This document shows, piece by piece, positions 25,488 to 34,524 of a stretch of DNA of 64,000 nucleotides (positions are counted from its first letter, which is position 1; every line of letters starts with the position of its first letter). The stretch is taken from assembly GCA_946222885.1 (NCBI GenBank), contig CAMIAK010000008.1, positions 1-64,000 on the forward strand, in the 5' to 3' direction. Made by a program: the position numbers and the translations under genes. The notes under the pieces were generated by a model. The model did not search any database and had not been told where the DNA came from. It saw only the letters and a program-made list of their open reading frames with translations. This DNA comes from an uncultured Nesterenkonia sp. (GTDB lineage Bacteria; Actinomycetota; Actinomycetes; Actinomycetales; Micrococcaceae).

Positions 25488-27731
25488 ATGAGTCCCATGA
25501 CTGGCGAGACCTCCGCAGCCCCCGTCCCACCGCAGGCCAAGAAGGTCCCCGTGCAGCGCACGCATCACGGGGACACCGTCACCGACCACTACGAGTGGCT
25601 GCGGGACAAGGAGTCCCCAGAGGTCCTGGACCACCTGCACGCGGAGAACGCCTACACCGACGCCGTGACCGCCGCCCAGCAGCCGCTGCGCGAGGCGATC
25701 TTCGGAGAGATCAGGCACCGGACCGTGGAGACCGACCTCTCGGTGCCCTCCCGCCGCGGCGACTGGTGGTACTTCACCCGGACCATCGAGGGGGAGCAGC
25801 ACCCCATCTTCTGCCGCGTTCCGGCAGAGGGCAAGGCCGCCGACCCGGCCTCCTGGACGCCGCCTCAGGTCGAGCCCGGCATCCCGCTGGAGGGCGAGGT
25901 CACCTACTTCGACACCAACGCCGAGGCCGCCGCCCATCCCTTCTACCAGCTGGGCGGGATGGCCCGCGCCGACTCCGGCCGGCTGCTGGCCTACTGCGAG
26001 GACACCACCGGGGACGAGCACTACACGCTGCGCTTCCGCGACCTCACCACCGGGGAGAACCTGCCGGAGTCGGTGGAGGACGTCCACGGCGGGCCCACCC
26101 TGGAGCCCGCCGGGCAGCGCGCCTACTACATGGTGGCCGACTCCACCTGGCGGCCCTACCGGCTCTACATGCACGTCCTCGGCACACCGGCAGAGGAGGA
26201 CCGGCTGCTGCTGGAGATCACCGACCCTGAGCTGTGGACCGGCGTCGGGCTCTCCGCGGACAAGAAGCAGCTGCTGATCGTCTCCGGCAACTCCGAGTAC
26301 AACGAGACCCGCATCCTGGATGTCACCGACCCCGACGCCGAACCGCAGCTGCTCATCGGCGCGGAGCACCGGCTGCTGCACAGCGTGGATCCCATCGAGC
26401 TGGACGGTGAGCGCCTGCTTCTGATCACGCATGACCAGTCGGGCCCGAACAACGCACTCTCGCTGACCACCCAGGAGGCGCTGCTGGCACAGGCCTCCGC
26501 GGCGGAGGGCTCTCCGCTGGATCTGGGCGCCGAGGTCATCCCCCATGAGGAGACGGTGAAGGTCGAAGGTGTGGCCGTGACCGCCTCCCAGGTGCTGGTC
26601 AGCGCCCGCCGGGACACCGTGGAGTCCGCCTATCTGCTCTCCCTGGACACGCTGCGCGCGGTCCGGGACGGCGGCACCCCTGTGCCGGCCTCCTCGCTGC
26701 CCGGCCCCTCCTTCGAGGAAGGGCTGTACACCTGCGCCATCGTCTCCGCCCACTATGAGGCGCCGATCTTCCGGGTGCTCTACACCTCCTGGCTCACCCC
26801 GCCACGGATCTACGACGTCCCCCACGCCTCGGTCTCCGGGCTGCCGGAGCCGGTGCTGCGCCGGGAGACCCCGGTGAACGACGTCGACCTCTCGGCCTAC
26901 TCGGCGACGCGCCTCTGGGCGCCCACCGGGGACACCTATGAGGACGGCTCCGAGGTGCAGGTCCCGGTGACGGTGCTGCATCGCCGGGACGTCTCCCCGG
27001 CCGGCGCTGAGGGGACGGGGAACCCCACCGTCGTCTACGGCTACGGCTCCTATGAGATCAGCATGGATCCGTACTTCTCGGTCTCCCGGCTCTCTCTGCT
27101 GGACCGCGGGATCGTCTTCGCCGTGGCACATGTGCGCGGAGGCGGGGAGCTGGGCCGGCGCTGGTACGAGGACGGCAAGAAGCTGAGGAAGACCAACACC
27201 TTCACCGACTTCCTCGCCGCCACCGATCATCTGGTGCGGACCGGCTGGACGGACCCTGCCCGGATCGCGGCGATGGGCGGCTCGGCCGGAGGCCTGCTGA
27301 TGGGCGCGGTGCTGAACATGGCCCCGGAGAGGTTCGTCGCCGTCGTCGCGGATGTGCCCTTCGTGGACAACCTGACCTCCATCCTGGATCCTGAGCTGCC
27401 GCTCTCAGCCCTGGAGTGGGAGGAGTGGGGGAATCCGATCACGGATCCCGAGGTCTACCGGTACATGAAGTCCTACTCCCCCTACGAGAACGTCAGGGAG
27501 ACGGAATATCCTGCGGTCGCGGCGGTGACCTCGCTGCATGACACCCGGGTGCTCTATGTGGAGCCGGCCAAATGGGTGCAGGTGCTGCGCGAGCATCAGC
27601 AGGGCCAGACGCCGATCGTGCTGAAGATCGAGATGGACGGTGGCCACGGCGGCGCCTCCGGGCGGTATGAGACCTGGAAGGAGACCGCCTGGGACTTCGC
27701 CTTCCTGGCGCACCATCTGAAGGCGCCCTGA
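25488..27731 (+). CDS. S9 family peptidase, oligopeptidase B type
   Basis: A 747-residue serine peptidase. The N-terminal beta-propeller spans about residues 70-450. The C-terminal alpha/beta hydrolase has GGSAGGLL (Ser about 599), a catalytic Asp in the HDTRVLYVEP region and His in DGGHGG. VVYGYGSYEISMDP and HVRGGGELGRRWYEDGK are typical of prolyl oligopeptidase family members. It cleaves short peptides, usually after basic residues in oligopeptidase B. ATG 25488 or ATG 25497 could be the start. Confidence 0.9.
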   Translation: MSPMTGETSAAPVPPQAKKVPVQRTHHGDTVTDHYEWLRDKESPEVLDHLHAENAYTDAVTAAQQPLREAIFGEIRHRTVETDLSVPSRRGDWWYFTRTIEGEQHPIFCRVPAEGKAADPASWTPPQVEPGIPLEGEVTYFDTNAEAAAHPFYQLGGMARADSGRLLAYCEDTTGDEHYTLRFRDLTTGENLPESVEDVHGGPTLEPAGQRAYYMVADSTWRPYRLYMHVLGTPAEEDRLLLEITDPELWTGVGLSADKKQLLIVSGNSEYNETRILDVTDPDAEPQLLIGAEHRLLHSVDPIELDGERLLLITHDQSGPNNALSLTTQEALLAQASAAEGSPLDLGAEVIPHEETVKVEGVAVTASQVLVSARRDTVESAYLLSLDTLRAVRDGGTPVPASSLPGPSFEEGLYTCAIVSAHYEAPIFRVLYTSWLTPPRIYDVPHASVSGLPEPVLRRETPVNDVDLSAYSATRLWAPTGDTYEDGSEVQVPVTVLHRRDVSPAGAEGTGNPTVVYGYGSYEISMDPYFSVSRLSLLDRGIVFAVAHVRGGGELGRRWYEDGKKLRKTNTFTDFLAATDHLVRTGWTDPARIAAMGGSAGGLLMGAVLNMAPERFVAVVADVPFVDNLTSILDPELPLSALEWEEWGNPITDPEVYRYMKSYSPYENVRETEYPAVAAVTSLHDTRVLYVEPAKWVQVLREHQQGQTPIVLKIEMDGGHGGASGRYETWKETAWDFAFLAHHLKAP

Positions 27732-27769
27732 AACTGGGTTTACATATGCAACCTTAGTTTGCAATAGTA

Positions 27770-28519
27770 ATGCTCATGAACATCGCAGCGCTGAACCATC
27801 GCACCGTCCCTGCCGCCGCGTCTGTCCTCCTGTTCACCGCCGCCTGCGGCACCGTGGAGGCAGACCCTGAGATGACGCCCGCCGGCACCGAGGAGACCAA
27901 GGCCGCCGACGCCGGCGAGGTCAGCATTCCGCAGGAATGGCTGGCGGCCACCGCCGAGGCCTACCCGGAGGCCGAAGGCTTCGCCGCCTCCCAGCCGACC
28001 CTGATGATGGGCGAGGACTGCCTGATCCTGGAGGATGAGCCTGAGTTCTTCGCGGACCAGGCCGAGGTCAGCGGAGCCGGCTTCGGCTCCTACGGACAGC
28101 CCTCGGTGCACTACGGCGGCGACTCCTCCAGCCAGGAGGACTACCGCTACCTGTGCGATATGCGGACCAGCCAGGAGTCCCGGGACGCAGACGAGAACTG
28201 GGGCACCCCGGAGATCCAGCTGATGGTCACCGAGGAGCCGGAGCTGGCCGAGGAGACGGTGCAGGAGTTCCTGGACCACGATCTTCCTGACCAGGAGAAC
28301 GAGATCCGGACCGTGGAGATCGACGGCGCCGAGATCCATGTGACCCAACGCTCCTTCCCCACCAACCCGAATGCGGGAGGCGAACTGCAGGCCATCTTCT
28401 ATGACGAGGAGGCGCAGGCGATCTTCCAGCTGCGCATGCAGTCCATGGATGAGGACCTCTGGGAGGAGCACGGCCATGAGGGCGCCGCACAGGACCTGGT
28501 GGACATCCTGCGGATGTGA
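27770..28519 (+). CDS. Putative lipoprotein, unknown function
   Basis: A 249-residue protein with a lipoprotein-type signal: a hydrophobic stretch ending LLFTAAC (lipobox, Cys about 26). The mature part is very acidic and largely polar with no domain I recognise. Start could be ATG 27770 or ATG 27776. The region just upstream is unusually AT-rich and includes TGCAA-N7-TTGCA, a possible operator. Probably anchored on the outer face of the membrane. Confidence 0.65.
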   Translation: MLMNIAALNHRTVPAAASVLLFTAACGTVEADPEMTPAGTEETKAADAGEVSIPQEWLAATAEAYPEAEGFAASQPTLMMGEDCLILEDEPEFFADQAEVSGAGFGSYGQPSVHYGGDSSSQEDYRYLCDMRTSQESRDADENWGTPEIQLMVTEEPELAEETVQEFLDHDLPDQENEIRTVEIDGAEIHVTQRSFPTNPNAGGELQAIFYDEEAQAIFQLRMQSMDEDLWEEHGHEGAAQDLVDILRM

Positions 28520-28540
28520 TCCGCGCCGTAGACTGGGGGC

Positions 28541-29494
28541 GTGAGCAGCGACGAACTCCCCCAGCAGGTCTCCGATCTCTTCGACCCGCAGCAGTGGCGC
28601 GTGGTCGAGGGCTTCGACTTCCAGGACATCACCTACCACCGCCGCGTGGAGCGCGACGCCGAGGGCCGCGTCCTCCGCGATCTGCCCGCGGTCCGCGTGG
28701 CCTTCGACCGCCCGGAGGTGCGCAACGCCTTCCGCCCCGGCACAGTGGATGAGCTCTACCGAGCTCTGGACCACGCCAGGATGACGCCCGACGTCGGCGC
28801 GGTGCTGCTGACCGGCAACGGGCCGTCGCCGAAGGACGGCGGGCATTCGTTCTGCTCCGGCGGGGATCAGCGCATCCGCGGCCGTGACGGGTACCGCTAC
28901 GCCTCCGGGGACACCGCGGAGACGGTGGACCCGGCCAAGGCCGGGCGGCTCCACATCCTGGAGGTCCAGCGACTGATCCGCACGATGCCGAAGGTCGTGA
29001 TCGCTGTGGTCAACGGCTGGGCCGCCGGCGGCGGTCACTCGCTGCACGTGGTGGCGGACCTGACCATCGCCTCCCGGGAGCACGGGAAGTTCAAGCAGAC
29101 CGACGCCACCGTGGGCTCCTTCGACGCCGGCTACGGCTCCGCGCTGCTGGCCCGCCAGGTGGGCCAGAAGAAGGCCCGGGAGATCTTCTTCCTGGCCCGT
29201 GAGCACTCGGCCGAGGACATGGTGGCCGCCGGTGCGGTGAACGAAGCGGTGGACCATGAGCTCCTCGAAGAGGTCGCCCTGGAGTATGCCACGGACATCG
29301 CCCGCCAGTCCCCGCAGGCAGTGCGCATGCTGAAGTTCGCCTTCAACGCCGCCGACGACGGCTTGGCCGGCCAGCAGGTCTTCGCCGGCGAGGCCACCCG
29401 CATGGGGTACATGACCGATGAGGCAGTGGAGGGCCGGGACGCGTTCCTCCAGAAGCGTGATCCCGACTGGAGCTCGCATCCGTACTACTACTAG
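28541..29494 (+). CDS. menB: 1,4-Dihydroxy-2-naphthoyl-CoA synthase (MenB)
   Basis: A 317-residue crotonase-family enzyme that closes the naphthoate ring of menaquinone. Diagnostic MenB segments are FCSGGDQRIRGRDGY, NGWAAGGGHSLHVVADLTIAS (oxyanion hole), TDATVGSFDAGYGSA and the C-terminal YYY. It has an N-terminal extension of about 30 residues, common in actinobacteria. GTG 28541 lies 6 nt after TAGACT (leaderless). It is separated from the other men genes by 13-14 kb on each side. Confidence 0.94.
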   Translation: MSSDELPQQVSDLFDPQQWRVVEGFDFQDITYHRRVERDAEGRVLRDLPAVRVAFDRPEVRNAFRPGTVDELYRALDHARMTPDVGAVLLTGNGPSPKDGGHSFCSGGDQRIRGRDGYRYASGDTAETVDPAKAGRLHILEVQRLIRTMPKVVIAVVNGWAAGGGHSLHVVADLTIASREHGKFKQTDATVGSFDAGYGSALLARQVGQKKAREIFFLAREHSAEDMVAAGAVNEAVDHELLEEVALEYATDIARQSPQAVRMLKFAFNAADDGLAGQQVFAGEATRMGYMTDEAVEGRDAFLQKRDPDWSSHPYYY

Positions 29495-29521
29495 AGCCCT
29501 GGCCCGGGGGCGCCGGCCAGC

Positions 29522-30277
29522 TCAGGCGAAGGTCAGCATGACCAGCGCCAGCAGGGTGGCGAAGACCGGCATCATCAGGGCCGGCACGTAGCCGACCTTC
29601 CGCACCGAGTTCGCCCGGCGCTGGGTCGCCGACTCATCCTCCAGCGGGGAGACGATCATCCCCTCCGAGGTGTTCAGCCGCCGCACGCACAGCACTGCCC
29701 ACACGGTGGCCAGCAGGAGCACGACGACGCCGCCGCCCACCAGCCACCCCGCCGGCAGGGTGACCACCGGATGCCGCAGCAGCGCGGCCGAAGCGATCAT
29801 CGCGGCCACCGGCACCGCGCAGCACAGGACCGTGAGGAGCGGCCGGCGAGCCACCATCCGGACCACCAGGTGCGCCTGCCAGGCGATCACCGCGATGGAG
29901 ACCAGAAGCAGGGCCAGCAGCCCCAGCTCGCCGGTGCGCAGGGTGACGTCCTCACCTCGGCCGAAGGGGCCGATCGCCCACAGCATGGCCAACATCCCCG
30001 CGGCCTGACCCATCTGCGGCCATACGGCCCACATCCGATCCTGCGCCGGCGTGGGCTGGGAGGGCAGGTCCAGCTGCGCGGCGTACTCGGCGGGGTCACC
30101 GAATGCCTGCTGGGCAGTCTCCCCGGATTCTGCACAGTGGGAGTCCACCTCCGCCAAGGCCGCGCCGATCTCCTCGCCGGCAGCCTGCCGGATATTGAGC
30201 TCCATGGTGAAGGTCGCCGCCCATTTCGGCTCCACATGCGGGGCCATCTCGTGCTCGAACTGGTACTTCCTGCTCAT
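29522..30277 (-). CDS. HAAS-like membrane protein paired with PadR regulator
   Basis: A 251-residue protein with a soluble N-terminal part (about 1-85) resembling the HAAS/permease-prefix domain (AGEEIGAALAEVDSHCAESGETAQQAFGDP read in segments), followed by about five membrane helices. Such proteins are commonly encoded next to PadR regulators and are thought to act in membrane signalling. The start overlaps the PadR stop by 4 bp (ATGA). Confidence 0.65.
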   Translation of the reverse strand: MSRKYQFEHEMAPHVEPKWAATFTMELNIRQAAGEEIGAALAEVDSHCAESGETAQQAFGDPAEYAAQLDLPSQPTPAQDRMWAVWPQMGQAAGMLAMLWAIGPFGRGEDVTLRTGELGLLALLLVSIAVIAWQAHLVVRMVARRPLLTVLCCAVPVAAMIASAALLRHPVVTLPAGWLVGGGVVVLLLATVWAVLCVRRLNTSEGMIVSPLEDESATQRRANSVRKVGYVPALMMPVFATLLALVMLTFA

Positions 30278-30630
30278 GACCTCTCCTCAGGTTCCGCCGT
30301 TCCGTCCAGGATCTGCTCGGTCAGCTGGGCGAAGGCCCGCCACCGTCGGCTCAGCCGATCGAGGGCTGCGCGCCCCTCATCGGTGAGCACGTAGTACTTC
30401 CGCCCGGGGCCGCCCTCCCCGGGCCGCCATTCGATCTCCACCCGGCCGGAGGTCTCGAAGCGCTTCAGCAACGGGTAGAGGGTTCCGCCCTTGACCGTGC
30501 CCAGGCCACCCTCGGCCAGGCGAGCCGAGATCCGGTACCCGTAGGTGGGGCCGTCGGCGAGGATGCGCAGCACGCACAGCTCCAACACCCCGCGCAGCCA
30601 CTCGGCCGGCCACTCCTGTTCTGTACTCAT
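30274..30630 (-). CDS. PadR family transcriptional regulator
   Basis: A 118-residue winged-helix repressor. VLRILADGPTYGYRISARLAEG, GTLYPLLKRFETSG and KYYVLTDEGRAALD are PadR signatures. The C-terminal helix for dimerisation is short, so this is a PadR-s2-like form. It is cotranslated with the HAAS-like protein. A palindrome TAGTGTCACTA (30638-30648) overlaps its own predicted -10 (CACTAT), consistent with autorepression. Confidence 0.88.
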   Translation of the reverse strand: MSTEQEWPAEWLRGVLELCVLRILADGPTYGYRISARLAEGGLGTVKGGTLYPLLKRFETSGRVEIEWRPGEGGPGRKYYVLTDEGRAALDRLSRRWRAFAQLTEQILDGTAEPEERS

Positions 30631-30637
30631 ACATAGA

Positions 30638-30648
30638 TAGTGTCACTA
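30638..30648. promoter_or_regulatory. Putative PadR operator
   Basis: Perfect 11-bp palindrome TAGTGTCACTA overlapping CACTAT, which lies 6 nt before the PadR ATG. Its half-site resembles that of the palindrome at 30791-30818 (TAGTAACAT), suggesting both are bound by the same protein. Confidence 0.45.
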
Positions 30649-30685
30649 ACTAGTCAGGCACGCAATATAGAAAGGAAACAGATCT

Positions 30686-30820
30686 ATGAAGAACACCAAG
30701 TCATGGGAGGGGCCTTACCGCTCACCAGCCGAGACTCGGCCTGTGGGCCCAGCGAGCGGACAGAGCCAGCCCGGATCTCTACTATCCTCAATGTTACTAC
30801 CACCTATGTTAGTAACATGA
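30686..30820 (+). CDS. Possible 44-residue small protein
   Basis: Open frame beginning MKNTKSWEGPY with AAGGAAA about 9 nt upstream of the ATG, a stronger ribosome site than most genes here. It ends in a hydrophobic LLSSMLLPPMLVT. No homologue is recognised. Its last codons form the palindrome in front of the ATPase gene. It could be a leader peptide or the remnant of a longer gene. Confidence 0.3.
   Translation: MKNTKSWEGPYRSPAETRPVGPASGQSQPGSLLSSMLLPPMLVT
30791..30818. promoter_or_regulatory. Inverted repeat operator before ATPase gene
   Basis: ATGTTACTA (30791-30799) and TAGTAACAT (30810-30818) are perfect 9-bp arms 10 nt apart, ending 4 nt before the -10 TAGAGT (30823-30828) of the ATPase gene. 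Position and symmetry fit a repressor site. Confidence 0.6.
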
Positions 30821-30834
30821 GATAGAGTAAGGTC

Positions 30835-32280
30835 ATGACCACTTCAGAACGGAGCTTCTTCGGCCGCGAAGAGCTGCTGGCTCGGCTCAGCGCAGAGCTG
30901 CATCAAGTCAGCTCTTCATCATCGGGCCGGATGATCGGCCTGCGCGGACGGCGGCAGATCGGCAAGTCGACCGCCGTCGAGAAGTTCGTGGAGGATACGG
31001 GGACCCCTTACGTCTTCACCACTGGCATCCGCGGCTCCAGCCACTCCGAACAGCTCGACCGCGCGGGAGAGGACATTCTTCGCTCCCGCCACCCCCTTCA
31101 CGCCGAGGCCGGAGAACCGCCTCGCACCTGGCGCGAGTGGTTCCGCGAGATCGAGGACGCCGCGCGCACTCATCCGGTGATCGTGGTGATGGATGAGTTC
31201 CCATGGATGGGGCAGAGCGCCCCCAGTCTTGAGAGCGAGCTGCAGACCGCCTGGGACCGGCATCTGGAGAGGCTTCCAGTCCTCCTGATCCTCGTCGGCT
31301 CCGACGTGAGCCTCATGGACCGGCTGGTTGAGTATGACCGCCCTCTCTACGGACGCCTCGCCCTGATACCGGTGGAGCCACTCAATCCCGCAGAGGTCGC
31401 CTCGGCGCTTCCAGAGTTCTCAGCGTTCGAGCAGATGGACGCCTATCTGGTCACCGGCGGCTATCCGAGGCTGGTCGCCGACATCGTCCGCTCAGGAGCC
31501 CCCAGCACCAGGGACTATGTGAAGCTCGCATTCCAGGACGCCTACAGCGCCCTTCTCACAGTGGGGCGCCTCTCCCTCGCCTCGGAGTTCCCGGAGTCAC
31601 ACATCGCATACCAGGTGCTCGCCGCGGCAGGGGCCAACGACGTCGGCCACGCCAGCTTCAAAAACATGCTCGCCCACATCGGAGACTCCGGGGATCGCGC
31701 CAACCAGGACAATGCCGTGGCCCGTGCACTCAGAATGCTCACCGACACCAAGGGGCTGCTGGTGAAGGAAGTTCCGGCCTGGGCCTCCCCGAAGACCAAC
31801 GTGCGGCGCTACCGCATCGCAGACCCCTACCTCCGATTCTGGTTCCGGTACATCGAGCGTCGGCATGACGACATCGCCAGAGGACGGGCCGATCTCGCCG
31901 TGGAAGCATTCGAGCGCGACTGGGAGAGCTGGCGCGGACGCACCGTCGAACCCGTCGTGCGCAGAGCTCTCGATCGGATCGCCACCCGAGATGAGAGGCT
32001 CCGAGGCGTAGAACGCGTCGAAGCCTGGTGGACCCGGGACGGCAGCATGGAAGTGGACGCTGTGGGGCAGACGAGGGACCACACGGCGTTCGTCGGGTCT
32101 ATCAAGTGGAGGGAGCGCAGCTCCTTCGAGGACAAGGACCTGCGTGAGCTCGTCGAGCACCGCACCCATGTGCCTCGGGCAGAGAACTCACTGCTCGCAG
32201 CAGTGTGCCCGGACGGAACTGCACCGCAGGGAGCAGACCTGGTCTTCAGCGCAGACGACATCCTGGCCGCCTGGCGATGA
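30835..32280 (+). CDS. ATP-binding protein with DUF234 domain (archaeal ATPase family)
   Basis: A 481-residue AAA-like ATPase. Walker A is RGRRQIGKST (about 39-48); Walker B is VIVVMDEFPWMG (about 114-125). The C-terminal part (about 310-475) fits DUF234, a restriction-endonuclease-like domain: EVDAVGQ ... FVGSIKWRE has the spaced Asp, Glu-x-Lys-like pattern. Cellular role unknown; members are patchily distributed accessory genes. TAGAGT lies 6 nt before the ATG (leaderless), and a perfect inverted repeat lies just upstream. Somewhat lower GC than housekeeping neighbours. Confidence 0.75.
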   Translation: MTTSERSFFGREELLARLSAELHQVSSSSSGRMIGLRGRRQIGKSTAVEKFVEDTGTPYVFTTGIRGSSHSEQLDRAGEDILRSRHPLHAEAGEPPRTWREWFREIEDAARTHPVIVVMDEFPWMGQSAPSLESELQTAWDRHLERLPVLLILVGSDVSLMDRLVEYDRPLYGRLALIPVEPLNPAEVASALPEFSAFEQMDAYLVTGGYPRLVADIVRSGAPSTRDYVKLAFQDAYSALLTVGRLSLASEFPESHIAYQVLAAAGANDVGHASFKNMLAHIGDSGDRANQDNAVARALRMLTDTKGLLVKEVPAWASPKTNVRRYRIADPYLRFWFRYIERRHDDIARGRADLAVEAFERDWESWRGRTVEPVVRRALDRIATRDERLRGVERVEAWWTRDGSMEVDAVGQTRDHTAFVGSIKWRERSSFEDKDLRELVEHRTHVPRAENSLLAAVCPDGTAPQGADLVFSADDILAAWR

Positions 32281-32310
32281 GACTCACCCGGGAGAGGCCG
32301 ACGGCCGCCT

Positions 32311-32985
32311 TCAGCCGGCGGACCCCTCCGCGAGCTCCCGGCGGACGATCTCAGCTCCGGCACTCAGGGCTTCCAGCTTGCTCCGGGCGACGCCCCGGGC
32401 CAGCGGAGCCATACCGCAGTTGGTGGAGGGCCAGAGCTTGTCGGCGTCGACGTACTGCAGTGCGGTGCGCAGCGTCGCGGCCACCTCCGCCGGGGTCTCC
32501 ACCTCGGTGCTGGCCACGTCGATCGCCCCGACCATCAGCTTCTTGCCGCGGATCAGCTCCATCAGCTCCGCAGGGACGTGGGAGTTGTGGCATTCCAGCG
32601 AGATGATGTCCAGGCTGGACTTCTGCAGCTCGGGGAAGATCTCCTCGTACTGACGCCATTCCGAGCCCAGGGTCTTCTTCCAACTGGTGTTGGCCTCGAT
32701 GCCGTAGCCATAGCAGATGTGGACCGCGGTCTCGCACTCCAGCCCTTCGGCGGCCCGCTCCAGGGCGGCGACGCCCCAGTCCTTGACCTCGTCGAAGAAG
32801 ACGTTGAACGCGGGCTCGTCGAACTGGACGATGTCCACGCCCGCAGCAGCGAGCTCCTTGGCCTCCTGGTTGAGGATCTCGGCGAACTTCCAGGCGAGCT
32901 CCGCCCGGTTGCCGTAGTGGTCGTCGTAGAGGGTGTCGACCATGGTCATCGGGCCGGGGAGCGCCCACTTGACGGGAGCGTCGGA
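32311..32985 (-). pseudogene. mesD: mesD 3' fragment (methionine synthase, C-terminal part)
   Basis: C-terminal about 221 residues of a core-type (MetE-like) methionine synthase. Frame can be read from S-D-A-P-V-K-W-A-L-P-G-P before the first ATG (32949). Zinc ligands are present: HICYGYG, LECHNSH and STNCGMAP. The N-terminal part is absent here, and an upstream in-frame stop lies just beyond the junction. The missing 127 residues lie 6.3 kb away on the other strand (38903-39283), after mesX. Together the halves give about 345 residues, the normal size. Probably non-functional as it stands. Confidence 0.85.
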
Positions 32986-33416
32986 GCCTGGGCTATAGCG
33001 AGGCTCGGAAGGTTATCGATGAGCTTGCCGCCCAGTTCCCGGAGAACACGTTGTTCGGCCGGGAGCGGGGAGAAGGGCTGCACGCAGTTCTAGAGACGAT
33101 CTACCAGAGCTTTGCGGGCCAGGCCCTCTACCCATCGGCTGAAGAGAAGGCAGCCAACCTGCTCTACCTGATGGTCAAAGACCATCCGCTTGCGGATGGG
33201 AACAAGCGTTCAGCGGCAGCTCTGTTCGTCACCTTTCTGAGTAGAAACGGCCTGCTTCATGATGTATCTGGGTGCGAGGTGATCACAAACAGTGCACTCG
33301 CCGCGATGACGCTTATGGTGGCGATGAGCCAGCCGCAGGAGAAGGACCTCATGATCGCGCTTGTGATGAGCCTGATTGATCAGAGGAGAGGAAGCCCTGC
33401 AGCACCAGCCCCGTGA
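32986..33416 (+). pseudogene. rhuM-fic 3' fragment (Fic domain)
   Basis: C-terminal about 140 residues of a RhuM-Fic protein. Coding sense can be read from R-S-L-G-Y-S-E-A-R-K-V-I at the junction; the first plausible start codon is TTG 33051. The Fic motif HPLADGNKRS matches HPFx[D/E]GN[K/G]R, with the catalytic His retained. Fic domains transfer AMP or other groups to proteins. The RhuM-type N-terminal part is at 39284-39833. The 3' end overlaps the convergent benE gene by 68 bp. Confidence 0.82.
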
Positions 33417-34524
33417 GCAGTGCCCAGAACGCGGCGCCGATGCCGAGCGCGCTGATCCCGCTCGCGGCCACGAGGAACGTCGCCACCGCGGGGATCCTGG
33501 CCTCCGGCTGGGCGGTCGCCGCGTGAAGCGACGCGCCCAGGGTGCCGAGCAGGGCCAGTCCCGCCACGGTCTCGAGCATCCCCGGGCGGGCATGCGAGGC
33601 CATCACCACCAGCGCTGAGGCGCCCAGCGCGAGCCCCACGTAGACCCACCCTGCGGTGGCCGTTGCCTTCCACCGCTGCTTTGGGTCCGTGTGGGCTTCA
33701 GGGGAGGCGGCCAGGCCCGCGGTGATGGCCGCCAGGTTGATCGCATGACCGCCCAAGGCGGCACCTGCGACGGTCCCGGCGCCCGTCACCGTCAGTGAGG
33801 CCCGCCACGGCACCGTGTAGCCGTACGAGGAGATGACCGCGGCCCCCGGCACGTTCTGGGAGGCCATGGTCACCAGGTAGAGCGGAACTGCCAGCCCGAG
33901 CACGGCACCGAGGGTGAGCGTGGGAGCGGTGGCCTCCAGGGTGGGGAGCATGCTGGTCGCCTCCACCTGGTCCCAAGGCATCCCCCATCCGACCATCAGC
34001 AGCGCGACGGCGAAGACGACCGGGGTCGACCAGGCTGCCGCCCACCGGAAGAGGACCAGCCACAGCAGGATCAGCGGAGCGATCCACAACGGGTCGTCCA
34101 CGGCCGCCTGCGCCGGTGTCAGGCACAGGGAGAACACGACCCCGGCGAGCATCGCCTGGGCGATCGGCGCCGGGATCGCCGCCACGAGTCTTCCCAGCCA
34201 GGGCCAGAGAGCGGTGAGCAGAATCATCGTTCCGGTGACCAGGAAGGCGCCGACGGCGGCGGCCCACCCGCCGTCGACCTCCCCTGTGCTCAGCAGCAAT
34301 GCGGCGCCGGGGGTGGACCAGGCCAGGGCGAGCGGCTTCCGGCAGCGGTGCGAGAGCACCAGCATGCCGATGGACTGTGTGATGCACAGGATGGTCAGCC
34401 CGGAGGCGGCCTGGCCGGGAGATGCCCCGGCAGCGGTGAGTCCGGCCACGACGACGGCGGAGGAGCTGCCGAAGCCGACGAGCGCGACGGTGAGACCGGT
34501 CAGGGCAGGCTGGGTGCGTTCCAT
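33349..34524 (-). CDS. BenE-type benzoate/xenobiotic membrane transporter
   Basis: A 391-residue membrane protein with about 11-12 helices. LTGLTVALVGFGSSSAVVVAGL, STPGAALLL and GGHAINLAAITAGLAASPEAH are BenE-family segments. BenE proteins import benzoate-like aromatics with protons. The C-terminal tail (SSDQSGSSQARS) runs antisense into the Fic fragment. The gene is divergent from an XRE-cupin regulator over 56 bp that contain a perfect inverted repeat, so that regulator probably controls it. Confidence 0.85.
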   Translation of the reverse strand: MERTQPALTGLTVALVGFGSSSAVVVAGLTAAGASPGQAASGLTILCITQSIGMLVLSHRCRKPLALAWSTPGAALLLSTGEVDGGWAAAVGAFLVTGTMILLTALWPWLGRLVAAIPAPIAQAMLAGVVFSLCLTPAQAAVDDPLWIAPLILLWLVLFRWAAAWSTPVVFAVALLMVGWGMPWDQVEATSMLPTLEATAPTLTLGAVLGLAVPLYLVTMASQNVPGAAVISSYGYTVPWRASLTVTGAGTVAGAALGGHAINLAAITAGLAASPEAHTDPKQRWKATATAGWVYVGLALGASALVVMASHARPGMLETVAGLALLGTLGASLHAATAQPEARIPAVATFLVAASGISALGIGAAFWALLTGLVLQGFLSSDQSGSSQARS

